Positions 17,862-26,042 of a DNA stretch of 64,000 bases are shown here, in pieces. The position numbers and the translations under genes are program-made. The stretch's first letter is position 1. Every line of letters starts with the position of its first letter. Source of the stretch: Mesorhizobium comanense (GTDB taxonomy: Bacteria; Pseudomonadota; Alphaproteobacteria; Rhizobiales; Rhizobiaceae); the NCBI RefSeq assembly GCF_005503535.1, contig NZ_SCNN01000026.1, positions 1-64,000 of the forward strand, read 5' to 3'. The notes under the pieces are model-generated. The model worked only from the letters and a program-made list of their open reading frames with translations, ran no database searches and had not been told where the DNA came from.

Positions 17862-18305
17862 ATGGCCAAGCTTGTCGAGCGCCCGCTTCCGCCCTCGGCC
17901 GACGACGCCGAGTTGGCCGCACAGGCCAGCCGCCAGCTTTCGCGCGGCAAGCATGAGGGCGCCGAATTGCGCGTGCAGGTGGGTAACGAGACCTTGCGCC
18001 TGCCAAACAGTGTTGGTGACCTGCTTTACCGCCTTCTCACGGAAATGGGCCAAGGCAACGCGGTGACGGTGATCCCGGTTCACGCTGAACTCACCACGCA
18101 GGAAGCCGCCGACTACCTTAATGTGTCGAGGCCGTATCTCATTCGCCTGCTTGAGGAAGGCAAGCTGCCATTCAGCCTGGTCGGCACGCATCGTCGGGTC
18201 AAGTTCAGCGATCTGGCGGCGTACCGGGGCAGAGCGGAGGACGACCGGAAGAGGGTGATGGACGAGTTGGCGGCGCAGGCCCAGGAACTGGGGATGGGCT
18301 ATTAG
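17862..18305 (+). CDS. HTH (excisionase-type) antitoxin of a PIN module
   Basis: 147 residues. The C-terminal half carries a MerR/excisionase-type HTH (LTTQEAADYLNVSRPYLIRL, then EEGKLPFSLVGTHRRVKFSDL). The N-terminal 60 residues are variable. Genes of this type sit immediately before PIN-domain genes in rhizobia and act as antitoxin and DNA-binding repressor. A GGAGACGG site precedes the ATG. Its TAG stop overlaps the proposed start region of the PIN gene. Confidence 0.8.
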   Translation: MAKLVERPLPPSADDAELAAQASRQLSRGKHEGAELRVQVGNETLRLPNSVGDLLYRLLTEMGQGNAVTVIPVHAELTTQEAADYLNVSRPYLIRLLEEGKLPFSLVGTHRRVKFSDLAAYRGRAEDDRKRVMDELAAQAQELGMGY

Positions 18306-18879
18306 AACATCTCCATACAGCGCGGTCCTGGACGCTTGCGTTCTCTATCCGGCTCCGCTGCGAGACCTGCTGTTGGAACTCGCGGCAGGAGGGGGCCTGT
18401 ATCGAGCCAAATGGACGCAGGATATCCACGAGGAGTGGACCAGGAATCTTGCAAAGGACCGGCCAGACCTCAAGCCCGAGCAGATAGCCAGGACGCGAGA
18501 CCTGATGGATCGTTCCGTGCCTGATTGCCTTGTCGAGGGTTATGAGGAGATCGTACCGGCCCTGAAGCTCCCCGATGAAAACGACCGGCATGTCCTGGCG
18601 GCTGCCATCGTTTCGGGGGCCGATGCCATTGTCACATTCAATCTCAAGGACTTTCCCAAGCCGATCCTCGACAGATACCAGCTGGATCTGATCCATCCCG
18701 ACGATTTCATCTTCAACCAGTTCGGGATCAATGACGCTGCTGTCCTGGTGTCTGCGCAGCGATGTCGTCTGCGTCTCAGGAATCCGCCGCGAAGTGTCGC
18801 CGAATATCTGGACACGCTGGAAAGGCAGGGCTTGCCGAAGACCGTGAACCGTCTTCGCGCTTACGCGGGAGTCATCTGA
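18301..18879 (+). CDS. PIN-domain toxin, non-canonical start
   Basis: The PIN domain starts in frame with SPYSAVLDACVLYPAPLRDL, where the first Asp is the catalytic metal ligand; further acidic residues occur in PDENDRHVLAAAI and GADAIVTFNLKDFP. PIN toxins are Mg-dependent RNases. The frame is open upstream to a stop at 18256, but contains no ATG, GTG or TTG before the catalytic Asp. The best initiator is ATT at 18301, overlapping the antitoxin stop. The first ordinary start, TTG at 18373, would remove the first beta-strand and the catalytic Asp. From 18301 it is 192 residues. Confidence 0.7.
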   Translation: MRTSPYSAVLDACVLYPAPLRDLLLELAAGGGLYRAKWTQDIHEEWTRNLAKDRPDLKPEQIARTRDLMDRSVPDCLVEGYEEIVPALKLPDENDRHVLAAAIVSGADAIVTFNLKDFPKPILDRYQLDLIHPDDFIFNQFGINDAAVLVSAQRCRLRLRNPPRSVAEYLDTLERQGLPKTVNRLRAYAGVI

Positions 18880-18903
18880 CTTAGCCGGCTCCCGCCACCC
18901 CCC

Positions 18904-20349
18904 TCAACACCGCTCGAACAGACGGATCTTTTCCCAGTCGGTGACCGCGCCTTCGAAGGCGCCCAGTTCCCAGCGGCCGCAGTGCAGATAGTGGGCGACC
19001 ACGTCCTCGCCGAAGGCATGCCTGAAGACGGATGAAGCTTCGAGATGGTCGAGCGCGCGGTGGAGCGCGCCGGGGATGCGCGGCACCTCGTCGGCGCCGT
19101 AGGCGTCGCCGACAAAGGCATCGGCGAGTTCGAGCCGGTCCTCCATGCCCTGCAGGCCGCTGGCGATGAGCGCGGCGAAGGCGAGGTAGGGATTGGCGTC
19201 GGCGCCGGGCACGCGGCACTCGAAGCGCAGCGAACGGCCCTGGCCGAGCACGCGGTACGCGGTGGTGCGGTTGTCGACCGACCAGGCGAGCCGCGTCGGC
19301 GCGAAGGTGCCGGCACTGAAGCGTTTGTAGGAATTGACGTTGGGTGCGTAGAAGAAGGTCGCCGCCGGCGCGTGCGCGATGGCGCCGGCCAGGAAATGCC
19401 TGAATGTGTCCGACATGCCGCCGGGCCTTCCGGCATCGTGAAACGCGGCCTTGCCGCTGCCGATGTCGCGCAGCGAGATGTGGATGTGGCAGGAATTGCC
19501 CGCCAGGCCCTGGTCGAGCTTGGCCATGAAGGAGACGGACTTGCCTATCTGGTGGGCGATCTCCTTGCAGCCGTTCTTGTAGAGCACCAGCCGGTCGCAG
19601 GTCTCCAGCGCCTCGGCATATTGCAGGTTGATCTCCTGCTGGCCGGGGCTGCATTCGGCCTTCGAACCCTCGACCGGAATGTCGGCGGCTTCCATCAGGT
19701 TGCGGATCGCCCTGATATAGGGCTCGTCCTTGCTGGTCTGGAAGATGTGGCCGTCCTCCGGATACCAGCTGGAGAATTTCAGCGCCTCGTAGCGGTGGGC
19801 GCGGGCCTCCTCGAACGTCTCGTTGAACAGATAGAATTCGAGTTCCGCCGCCATGTCGGCGGCGAGGCCGAGATCGGCCAGCCGCCCGAGCTGGCGGCGC
19901 AGCATCTGGCGCGGCGAATGGTCGAGCGCCACGCCGGCGGGCGTGGCGACGTCGGCCAGGAGCATCGCCGTCCTCGGCAGCCAGGGAATGGCGCGCAGCG
20001 TCGAGAGGTCGGGCACCAGCGCGAAATCGCCATAGCCGCGCGCCCATGATGCGGCCTCGTAGCCCGGCACCAGCGTCATCTCCATGTCGGTGGCGAGGAA
20101 ATAGTCGCAGAACAGCTGTTGCCCGGCGCCGGTCTCCAGGAAGAAGCGCGCCGTCAGCCGCTTGCCGATCAGCCGCCCCTGCATGTCGGTCATGGCGACG
20201 ATGACGGTGTCGATCGCGCCTTCGGCAACGGCCTGGCGCAGTTCCTCCATGGTCAGGCGGCCGGCGGCCGGCTTGCGCAAGTCGCCGGGCAGCCAGTCAT
20301 GGCCGCCGGCCAGCGGCATGCCGAAGCGCGTGGTGAGTTCATGGTTCAC
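18904..20349 (-). CDS. Glutamine synthetase family protein (gamma-glutamylamine synthetase-like)
   Basis: 481 residues. GS beta-grasp and catalytic domains are seen (MAAELEFYLFNETFEEAR, EGSKAECSPGQQEINLQYAEA, GNSCHIHISL, NRTTAYRVLG, RFECRVPGADANPYLAFAAL). It is longer and less canonical than assimilatory GlnA and close to PuuA/GlnA3-type enzymes that ligate glutamate to polyamines or other amines. The start is GTG at 20349 with a strong GGGAGG site 7 bases away. Divergent from an aminotransferase, which supports a role in amine catabolism. Substrate not determinable. Confidence 0.85.
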   Translation of the reverse strand: MNHELTTRFGMPLAGGHDWLPGDLRKPAAGRLTMEELRQAVAEGAIDTVIVAMTDMQGRLIGKRLTARFFLETGAGQQLFCDYFLATDMEMTLVPGYEAASWARGYGDFALVPDLSTLRAIPWLPRTAMLLADVATPAGVALDHSPRQMLRRQLGRLADLGLAADMAAELEFYLFNETFEEARAHRYEALKFSSWYPEDGHIFQTSKDEPYIRAIRNLMEAADIPVEGSKAECSPGQQEINLQYAEALETCDRLVLYKNGCKEIAHQIGKSVSFMAKLDQGLAGNSCHIHISLRDIGSGKAAFHDAGRPGGMSDTFRHFLAGAIAHAPAATFFYAPNVNSYKRFSAGTFAPTRLAWSVDNRTTAYRVLGQGRSLRFECRVPGADANPYLAFAALIASGLQGMEDRLELADAFVGDAYGADEVPRIPGALHRALDHLEASSVFRHAFGEDVVAHYLHCGRWELGAFEGAVTDWEKIRLFERC

Positions 20350-20360
20350 GGTCGTTCCTC

Positions 20361-20420
20361 CCAGGTAAAGTCATTGGCCAGGTAAAGTCATTGGCCAGGT
20401 GAAGTCGTTGGCCAGGTGAT
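20361..20420. repeat. 17-bp tandem repeat (3.5 copies)
   Basis: CCAGGTAAAGTCATTGG occurs twice exactly (20361-20377, 20378-20394), then as CCAGGTGAAGTCGTTGG (20395-20411), then a partial copy. The array abuts the ribosome-binding site of the GS-like gene on the other strand, so it lies in its leader. The remaining 20421-20749 of the gap shows no gene. Confidence 0.85.
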
Positions 20421-20749
20421 TGTTCATCGCGCCCGCGGCCGGCATTCGATGCGTAACCCGCCGGAATTGCACTTTTCATATCTCAAGCGCATTCGTGGTG
20501 CGTGGTACAGCGGGCCGCTTCGGTTGCCGGCCTTTCCGGTTCTTCCAGCAAAGATCGGCATGAATCAGCGTCTTGCCGAATGATCCGCGTGCCATCAAAG
20601 TCAGAAATCTCCCGCTTTCCTTGAATGCGTTTTGAACACGAATTGACAGACGGCGCAAGATGGTGTTCTCTCAAAATAGTTCTTTGAATATGTAAAACGC
20701 ATTACGAAGTCATCGCGCCGCAAGCCGGCGCACTCTCGGGGAGGATCAT

Positions 20750-22120
20750 ATGGACATCGCCGCACAATCATGGGAGCGCCGCGAGGCGTCGAGCTTCTTT
20801 CACACGTTCACCGACCTGCCGTCGATGCGCGAGGACGGGCCTGTTGTCATCGACCGGGGCGACGGCGCCTATATCGTCGACACGGCGGGCCGGCGCTTCT
20901 TCGAGGGCAATTCAGGGCTGTGGAACATGACGCTCGGCTTCTCCGAGCAACGGCTGGCCGATGTGGCGGTGCGGCAATACCGCGAATTTCCGGGCTACCA
21001 CACCTTCTTCGGCCGCAACTCCAAGCCGACGGTGGAACTGGCCGAAACGATGCTGGCGCTGGCGCCGCTGCCGATGAGCCGCGCCTTCTTCACCAATTCG
21101 GGCTCGGAGGCCAATGAATCCGTGGTCAAGCTGCTGTGGCTGATGTGGGCGGCGGAAGGCCAGCCGCAGCGGCGCAAGCTTCTCACCCGCAAGAACGCCT
21201 ATCATGGCGCGACCGTGATGGCATCGGCGCTGACCGGCAAGGACTATGTCAAGGCGTTCGGCCTGCCCGGGCCGGAGATCGTGACGCTCGATTGCCCGCA
21301 TGCCTGGCGCTTCGCGCTACCGGGCGAGGACGAGGAGGAATTTTGCGCCCGTCTGGCCGCCAATCTGGAAGCGCGCATCCTGGCCGAAAAGCCGGAGACC
21401 ATCGCCGGCATGTTCGCCGAGCCGGTCATGGGGGCGGGCGGCGTCATCGTGCCGCCGGAAGGCTATTTCGCGGCGATCCAGCCGGTGCTCAGGAAATACG
21501 GCATCCCGCTGGTCGGCGACGAGGTGATCTGCGGCTTTGGCCGCACCGCCAAATTGTGGGGCGCGCTGGCCGTGGGCCAGCAGCCCGACATCGTCGTGGC
21601 GTCCAAGAGCATGTCGGCGGGCTATTTCCCGATGGGCGCGGTGATGCTGTCGTCCGATATCGACAAGCGCGCCACCGCAGCCTGCGAGGCCTGGGAGGAG
21701 TTTCCGCACGGCTTCACCACCGGCGGCCATCCGGTGGGCTGCGCCATATCGCTCGAAGCGATCCGCATCATCACGCGGGAGGGCGTGCTGGAGAACATCC
21801 GCTCGGTCGGCGCGCTGTTCCAGGCGGGGCTGCGTCGGCTGGCCGACCATCCGATGGTCGGCGAGGCGCGCGGCCTCGGCCTGATGGGCGCGCTCGAAAT
21901 GGTCGCCGACAAGAAGACCAAGCAGTCCTTCGACGGGTCGCTGCGGATCGGCGAGCGCATCGCGCGCGAAGCCCGCGACCGTGGCTTCATCATCCGCCCG
22001 CTCGGCGCCTCGATCGTGCTCGCCCCGCCCTTCATCTCGACGCGCGCGCAGATCGAGGAGTTGCTGGCGGTGCTGAAGGAAGTGCTCGACGTGGTTCATG
22101 CCTCGGTGGGGCGGCTCTAG
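20750..22120 (+). CDS. Class III aminotransferase (aspartate aminotransferase family)
   Basis: 456 residues. PLP fold-type I class III enzyme: FFTNSGSEANESVVK (phosphate binding), KNAYHGATVMA, VGDEVICGFGRTAKLWG, and the PLP lysine in VVASKSMSAGYFPMGAV; FTTGGHPVGCA near the end. Such omega-transaminases act on polyamines, taurine, beta-alanine or GABA-like amines with pyruvate or 2-oxoglutarate. It has a GGGGAGGATCAT site. Divergent arrangement with the GS-like gene suggests two steps or branches of one amine pathway. Confidence 0.9.
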   Translation: MDIAAQSWERREASSFFHTFTDLPSMREDGPVVIDRGDGAYIVDTAGRRFFEGNSGLWNMTLGFSEQRLADVAVRQYREFPGYHTFFGRNSKPTVELAETMLALAPLPMSRAFFTNSGSEANESVVKLLWLMWAAEGQPQRRKLLTRKNAYHGATVMASALTGKDYVKAFGLPGPEIVTLDCPHAWRFALPGEDEEEFCARLAANLEARILAEKPETIAGMFAEPVMGAGGVIVPPEGYFAAIQPVLRKYGIPLVGDEVICGFGRTAKLWGALAVGQQPDIVVASKSMSAGYFPMGAVMLSSDIDKRATAACEAWEEFPHGFTTGGHPVGCAISLEAIRIITREGVLENIRSVGALFQAGLRRLADHPMVGEARGLGLMGALEMVADKKTKQSFDGSLRIGERIAREARDRGFIIRPLGASIVLAPPFISTRAQIEELLAVLKEVLDVVHASVGRL

Positions 22121-22165
22121 GGGATCCACACGTGTGACTGGCGTGACTGGTCAGGGCGAGGCTTG

Positions 22166-22342
22166 ATTGCGATGTGGTTCCCCCAATCCGTCGCTGCTTC
22201 GCAGCGCCACCTTTCCCCCCTCCGGAGGGAAAGGAAGGGAGCTTTTCTGGACGAGCGTTGAGCGCAAAAGGCCTGGCGCCCTTCCTCTCCCCCGTCGATC
22301 GGGGGAGAGGTGGCTCGGCGAAGCCGAGACGGAGTGGGGGTC
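22166..22342. repeat. Mosaic repeat family C, reverse orientation
   Basis: Begins with GTGGTTCCCCCAATCCGTCG and ends with AAGCCGAGACGGAGTGGGGG, the mirror of the element at 15279-15445. It contains internal CCTCCGGAGG and CCCCCGTCGATCGGGGG palindromes. Located between the aminotransferase and ArsR genes. Confidence 0.8.
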
Positions 22343-22414
22343 GACCAGCGCGCATCGCTAATGTGCTCCGATCCGCTGGAATAATGGAACGGATTTGCTC
22401 CCATATCGTTTCTA

Positions 22415-22432
22415 TCCGATCTATATATCGGA
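22415..22432. promoter_or_regulatory. Candidate ArsR operator
   Basis: TCCGAT (22415-22420) and ATCGGA (22427-22432) form an inverted repeat around CTATAT. It ends 22 bases before the ArsR start, in a locally AT-rich patch, as expected for an autorepressed ArsR promoter. Confidence 0.5.
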
Positions 22433-22454
22433 CGAGATCGATGCAGGGCGAGAA

Positions 22455-22745
22455 ATGGACCGCGACATCATATTGAAGGCGCTGGCGCATCCGGTTCGGC
22501 GCGATGTGCTGGCGTGGCTGAAGGAGCCTGAAAAGCACTTCACCGCGCAGGAGCATCCGCTGGAGATGGGTGTCTGCGCCAGCCAGTTCGAATGCTGCGG
22601 TCTGGCGCAATCCAGTGTCTCGGCGCACCTGGCGACGCTGGCCTCGGCCGGCCTCGTCACCACGCGGCGCGTCGGCCAGTGGGTGTTCTACAAGCGCAAC
22701 GAAGACACCATCGCCGCCTTCCGCGCCGCCCTGTCCGATCTCTGA
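22455..22745 (+). CDS. ArsR/SmtB-family regulator with cysteine cluster
   Basis: 96 residues. The ArsR-type winged HTH has LKALAHPVRRDVLAWL and AQSSVSAHLATLASAGLV. Cysteines at 41, 47 and 48 lie just before the recognition helix, a position where ArsR proteins sense metals or where thiols could sense electrophiles. It starts at ATG 22455. The old-yellow-enzyme reductase gene follows 40 bases later, so the pair is likely an operon, functionally similar to NemR/NemA (there a TetR) in enteric bacteria. Confidence 0.88.
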   Translation: MDRDIILKALAHPVRRDVLAWLKEPEKHFTAQEHPLEMGVCASQFECCGLAQSSVSAHLATLASAGLVTTRRVGQWVFYKRNEDTIAAFRAALSDL

Positions 22746-22785
22746 AGAGCCCCATCCCCCCAAAGTGCATGAAAGGCATTTCTCC

Positions 22786-23901
22786 ATGGCTACCCTCTTT
22801 GATCCCTTGAACGTCGGCGACCTTGCGCTCTCCAACCGCATCGTCATGGCGCCGCTGACGCGCAACCGCTCGCCCAACGCGGTGCCCGGCGACCTGGCCG
22901 TCACCTATTACAGCCAGCGCGCCAGCGCCGGGCTTATCGTCACCGAGGCCACCGCCATCAGCCATCAGGGGCAGGGCTATGCCGACGTGCCCGGCCTCTA
23001 CGGGGCGGACCAGCTGGCCGGCTGGAAGCGTGTCACGGATGCCGTCCACAAGGCCGGCGGCAAGATCGTGGTGCAGCTCTGGCATGTCGGCCGCATCTCG
23101 CACGACACGCTGCAGCCCGGCGGCGGCAAGCCGGTGGCGCCATCCGCGATCAGGGCGAAATCCAAGACCTTCCTGGTCAAGCCGGATGGCAGCGGCGAGT
23201 TCGTCGAAACCTCGGAACCGCGCGCGCTGGAACTTGCCGAACTCCCGGGCATCGTCGAAGATTTCCGCCGCGCCGCGAAAGCCGCGGTCGAGGAGGCCGG
23301 TTTCGACGGCGTCGAGATCCACGGCGCCAATGGCTACCTGATCGACCAGTTCCTGCGCTCAGGCACCAACCATCGCGGCGATGCCTATGGCGGTTCGATC
23401 GAGAACCGCGCAAGGCTGCTGTTCGAGGTGGTCGACGCGGTCACGGGCGCGGTCGGCGCCGGCAGGACCGGCATCCGGCTGTCGCCGGTGACGCCGGCCA
23501 ACGACGCTTCCGATACCGATCCGCAGCCGCTTTTCAACCACGTCGTGGCGGGCCTCGGCACGCGCGGCCTGGCCTATGTCCATGTCGTGGAGGGCGCGAC
23601 CGGCGGAGCGCGCGACTTCAGCCAGGGCGATCGGCCATTCGACTATGCCGAACTCAAGGCCGCCTACCGCAAGGCCGGCGGCAACGGCGCGTGGCTGGTC
23701 AACAATGGCTATGACAAGGCGCTGGCCGAAAAGGCCATCGCCGAGGGCTATGCGGACCTTGTCGCGTTCGGCAAGCTGTTCATCGCCAATCCGGACCTCG
23801 TCAGCCGGCTGAAGCACGATGCCGCGCTGAACGATCCGGACAAGGCGACCTTCTATGGCGGCGACGCCCGAGGCTACACGGACTATCCGACGGCGGCCTG
23901 A
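22786..23901 (+). CDS. Alkene reductase (old yellow enzyme, NemA-like)
   Basis: 371 residues. An FMN-dependent ene-reductase: MAPLTRNRSPNAVPGDL at the N-terminus, WHVGRISH, the substrate-binding HGANGYLIDQFLRSGTN (His/Asn pair), NRARLLFEVV and the C-terminal VAFGKLFIANPDL. Such enzymes reduce activated C=C bonds, N-ethylmaleimide and nitrate esters with NAD(P)H. Cotranscription with the Cys-containing ArsR gene suggests induction by electrophiles. Confidence 0.92.
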   Translation: MATLFDPLNVGDLALSNRIVMAPLTRNRSPNAVPGDLAVTYYSQRASAGLIVTEATAISHQGQGYADVPGLYGADQLAGWKRVTDAVHKAGGKIVVQLWHVGRISHDTLQPGGGKPVAPSAIRAKSKTFLVKPDGSGEFVETSEPRALELAELPGIVEDFRRAAKAAVEEAGFDGVEIHGANGYLIDQFLRSGTNHRGDAYGGSIENRARLLFEVVDAVTGAVGAGRTGIRLSPVTPANDASDTDPQPLFNHVVAGLGTRGLAYVHVVEGATGGARDFSQGDRPFDYAELKAAYRKAGGNGAWLVNNGYDKALAEKAIAEGYADLVAFGKLFIANPDLVSRLKHDAALNDPDKATFYGGDARGYTDYPTAA

Positions 23902-23939
23902 GCCTGGCGTTCCCTGCTGGGTTTTGTAGCGGTCCCAGG

Positions 23940-23981
23940 AAAAAAGAGCCCCTCGCTGGTCATCGCGGACCAGCGAGGGGC
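23940..23981 (-). terminator. Rho-independent terminator of the APC permease gene
   Basis: A perfect 14-bp stem (23948-23961 with 23968-23981, loop ATCGCG) is followed, on the minus strand, by a run of six T (23945-23940). It lies 30 bases after the permease stop and separates it from the convergent reductase gene. Confidence 0.9.
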
Positions 23982-24010
23982 AACCGGCTCCACAGGGGAG
24001 GGGAACCGGG

Positions 24011-25441
24011 TCAGGCGCGTTGCGGCACCGCCGATTGGGCGCGCGTGCGGAAGAAGGCGGCGCCGGCGCCGAACCTTGCAATCACCATCATCACGCAGCT
24101 GAGCGCGATGATGCCGATCAGCGACCACAGGGCCGCCGGCTCGAGATCGCGGATCGAGGCCAGCGCGATGGCCAGCAGCGTGACCGCGCCCAGCATCGGC
24201 ACCAGGCCAAGGCTGATGAGGTTTCCGAAACTGGCGGCGACGGTGGCGCGGAAGGCCCAGGTGGCGGTGAAGCCGGTGACGGCATAAAACAGCGCGAACA
24301 TGATGCCGACGACGCTGACCACCGTGTCGAAGGCACCGGCGACCGAGGACAGGAAAACGTAGAGCCAGGTCGCCACGATCATGGCGAGGCCGAAGATGAT
24401 CGTGGCCTTGGCCGGCGTGCGGTATTTCGGGCTGATCTCGCCCAGCACGCGCGGCAGCAATTTGTCGCGGGCCATGGCGAAGGATATGCGGGCGGCGCCG
24501 ACCAGGAAGGCTTGCGTGGTGCCGAGGATCGACAGCACGATGGCCAGCGCCATCACCTTGTCCCAGGGCGAGCCGACGAGCTGGTGGGCGATGAAGATCA
24601 ACGCCGAATCCTGATGCTGGCTGATGGCGGCGAGCGGAGCAGCCCCCTGCAGCGTCACCACCAGTACGGTGTAGTAGACGCCGAGTATGCCGACCGACCA
24701 CAGGGCGGCCTTGCCCGGATTGAGTTCCGGCTTCTCGGTCTCCTCGTTGAGGTAGATCGATGTGTCCCAGCCGGTGAACAGATAGACGGCGACGATCATG
24801 CCGGCGACGAGGCTGCCGCCGCCGCCGACGCCCGAGGGCATCAGCCAGGCCCAGGACGGCGTCACCGTGCCTTCGCGCTTGAGGATGAAGACCACATAGA
24901 CGCCGATGCAGCAGAACGAGATCAGGATGACATGCTCGATCGCCGAGATGATGGTCTGGAAGCGGGCGGTGAGCTGGATGCCGATAATGGCATAGACCAT
25001 GGTGATGCCGCCCAGGATGGTGGCGGAGATCACCTCGCCCCACGGGTTCGAGACATCGGCGAAACCGAACAGGGTCAGGATCGACGGGCCGATCGGCAGT
25101 ATGTCGCTGACGGTGCCCAGGATGTAGCCGGCGAGCATGACGCAGCCGACGAGATAGCCCAGATACGGGCTGACGGCGCGGCCGACCCAGACATAGGCGC
25201 CGCCGGCATTCTGGTCCCACATGTTGAGCCGGTGATAGGACCAGGCGATGGCCAGCATCGCCGCCGTCGTCGCCATGATCGACAGGCCGCCGGCATAGGC
25301 GGTGGCCGGAATGAGCAGGCCGAGCGAAACCGCCGTCGCCTGGCCCGGCGCCGAGGAGGCGATCGAGATCAGCACGCTCTCCCACACCTTGATCGCGCCG
25401 GGCTGCAGCCCGGGCGACGCGCCACTCGAAGGATTGGTCAT
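24011..25441 (-). CDS. APC-family amino acid/polyamine permease
   Basis: 476 residues with about twelve hydrophobic helices. APC signatures near the N-terminus are GLLIPATAYAGGLSIMATTA, YHRLNMWDQNAGGAYVWVGR (the consensus glycine-rich helix) and later GWDTSIYLNEETEKP. I chose ATG at 25441 since GGGAGA lies 7 bases upstream; two further in-frame starts exist at 25456 and 25471. It is preceded by a strong dyad and followed by a good terminator, so it is probably a single-gene transcript. Substrate cannot be read. Confidence 0.88.
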   Translation of the reverse strand: MTNPSSGASPGLQPGAIKVWESVLISIASSAPGQATAVSLGLLIPATAYAGGLSIMATTAAMLAIAWSYHRLNMWDQNAGGAYVWVGRAVSPYLGYLVGCVMLAGYILGTVSDILPIGPSILTLFGFADVSNPWGEVISATILGGITMVYAIIGIQLTARFQTIISAIEHVILISFCCIGVYVVFILKREGTVTPSWAWLMPSGVGGGGSLVAGMIVAVYLFTGWDTSIYLNEETEKPELNPGKAALWSVGILGVYYTVLVVTLQGAAPLAAISQHQDSALIFIAHQLVGSPWDKVMALAIVLSILGTTQAFLVGAARISFAMARDKLLPRVLGEISPKYRTPAKATIIFGLAMIVATWLYVFLSSVAGAFDTVVSVVGIMFALFYAVTGFTATWAFRATVAASFGNLISLGLVPMLGAVTLLAIALASIRDLEPAALWSLIGIIALSCVMMVIARFGAGAAFFRTRAQSAVPQRA

Positions 25442-25662
25442 GTCAGTGTCTCCCATTGTTGTTTCTGGCATTGTTGTCCCTGCTGCCGGTATCGCCGGTT
25501 CGCGACTGGCTTCCGGCAGGCGTCATTGATCGTTCCCCCGGGAGCGTCCTGCCCCCGGAGCCTTGTTCCCTCTTGGCAATGGAATGCCGTGGCGAGCAGC
25601 GACGGGCGCTGCTCGCCTGGGCTTCCAGGCCGGTTTTTCGAATGCTGGCTTACGATGCCATC

Positions 25663-25694
25663 AAATTGCACTTGAGTCAATAATAGTGCAATTT
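25663..25694. promoter_or_regulatory. Dyad upstream of APC permease
   Basis: AAATTGCACT (25663-25672) and AGTGCAATTT (25685-25694) are exact inverted arms with a 12-base spacer. The similarity extends outwards (GCCATC and GCGATGG). Its position, about 220 bases before the permease start, suits an operator or upstream activating site. The rest of 25442-25839 is AT-rich and holds no gene. Confidence 0.5.
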
Positions 25695-25839
25695 TATGCG
25701 ATGGTGACGAGAGGCTGGTTTCATAGGACTTTGGAACTCAGAACGCTGACGTTCTGCTTAGTCCGCTTTGCAGAAAGGTTAATCCTGCTCTCAACTGTCG
25801 TGATTTTTAATATTGATAAAAGCAATCGTCGCTGACGCC

Positions 25840-26022
25840 GCGCTCTACGGCGCCCCCCTCTGTCCTGCCGGACATCTCCCCCACAGGTGGGGAGATTGGC
25901 TGTCACCGCGGCTTTCGCCAATCTTCACCGTTGAAAGATGAAGCCGGCGCCGCAACCGCCAATCTCCCCCCCCTCGTGGGGGAGATGTCCGGCAGGACAG
26001 AGGGGGGCGCCGTAGAGCGCTA
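25840..26022. repeat. Inverted mosaic repeat family B
   Basis: Outer arms containing GCGCTCTACGGCGCCCCCCT and its inverse lie at the two ends. Inner parts match the element at 12857-13026, including the CATCTCCCCCAC/GTGGGGGAGATG arms. Confidence 0.85.
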
Positions 26023-26042
26023 CGCTTACCGGCGAAGCCCCT

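Noticed and set aside
20361..20420. Possible CRISPR-like array
   Set aside because: The 17-bp units are directly contiguous without spacers, so this is a simple tandem repeat.
24020..25675. 551-codon open frame on the plus strand
   Set aside because: Antisense to the APC permease; composition dominated by Asp, Gly, Arg and His as expected for a shadow frame.
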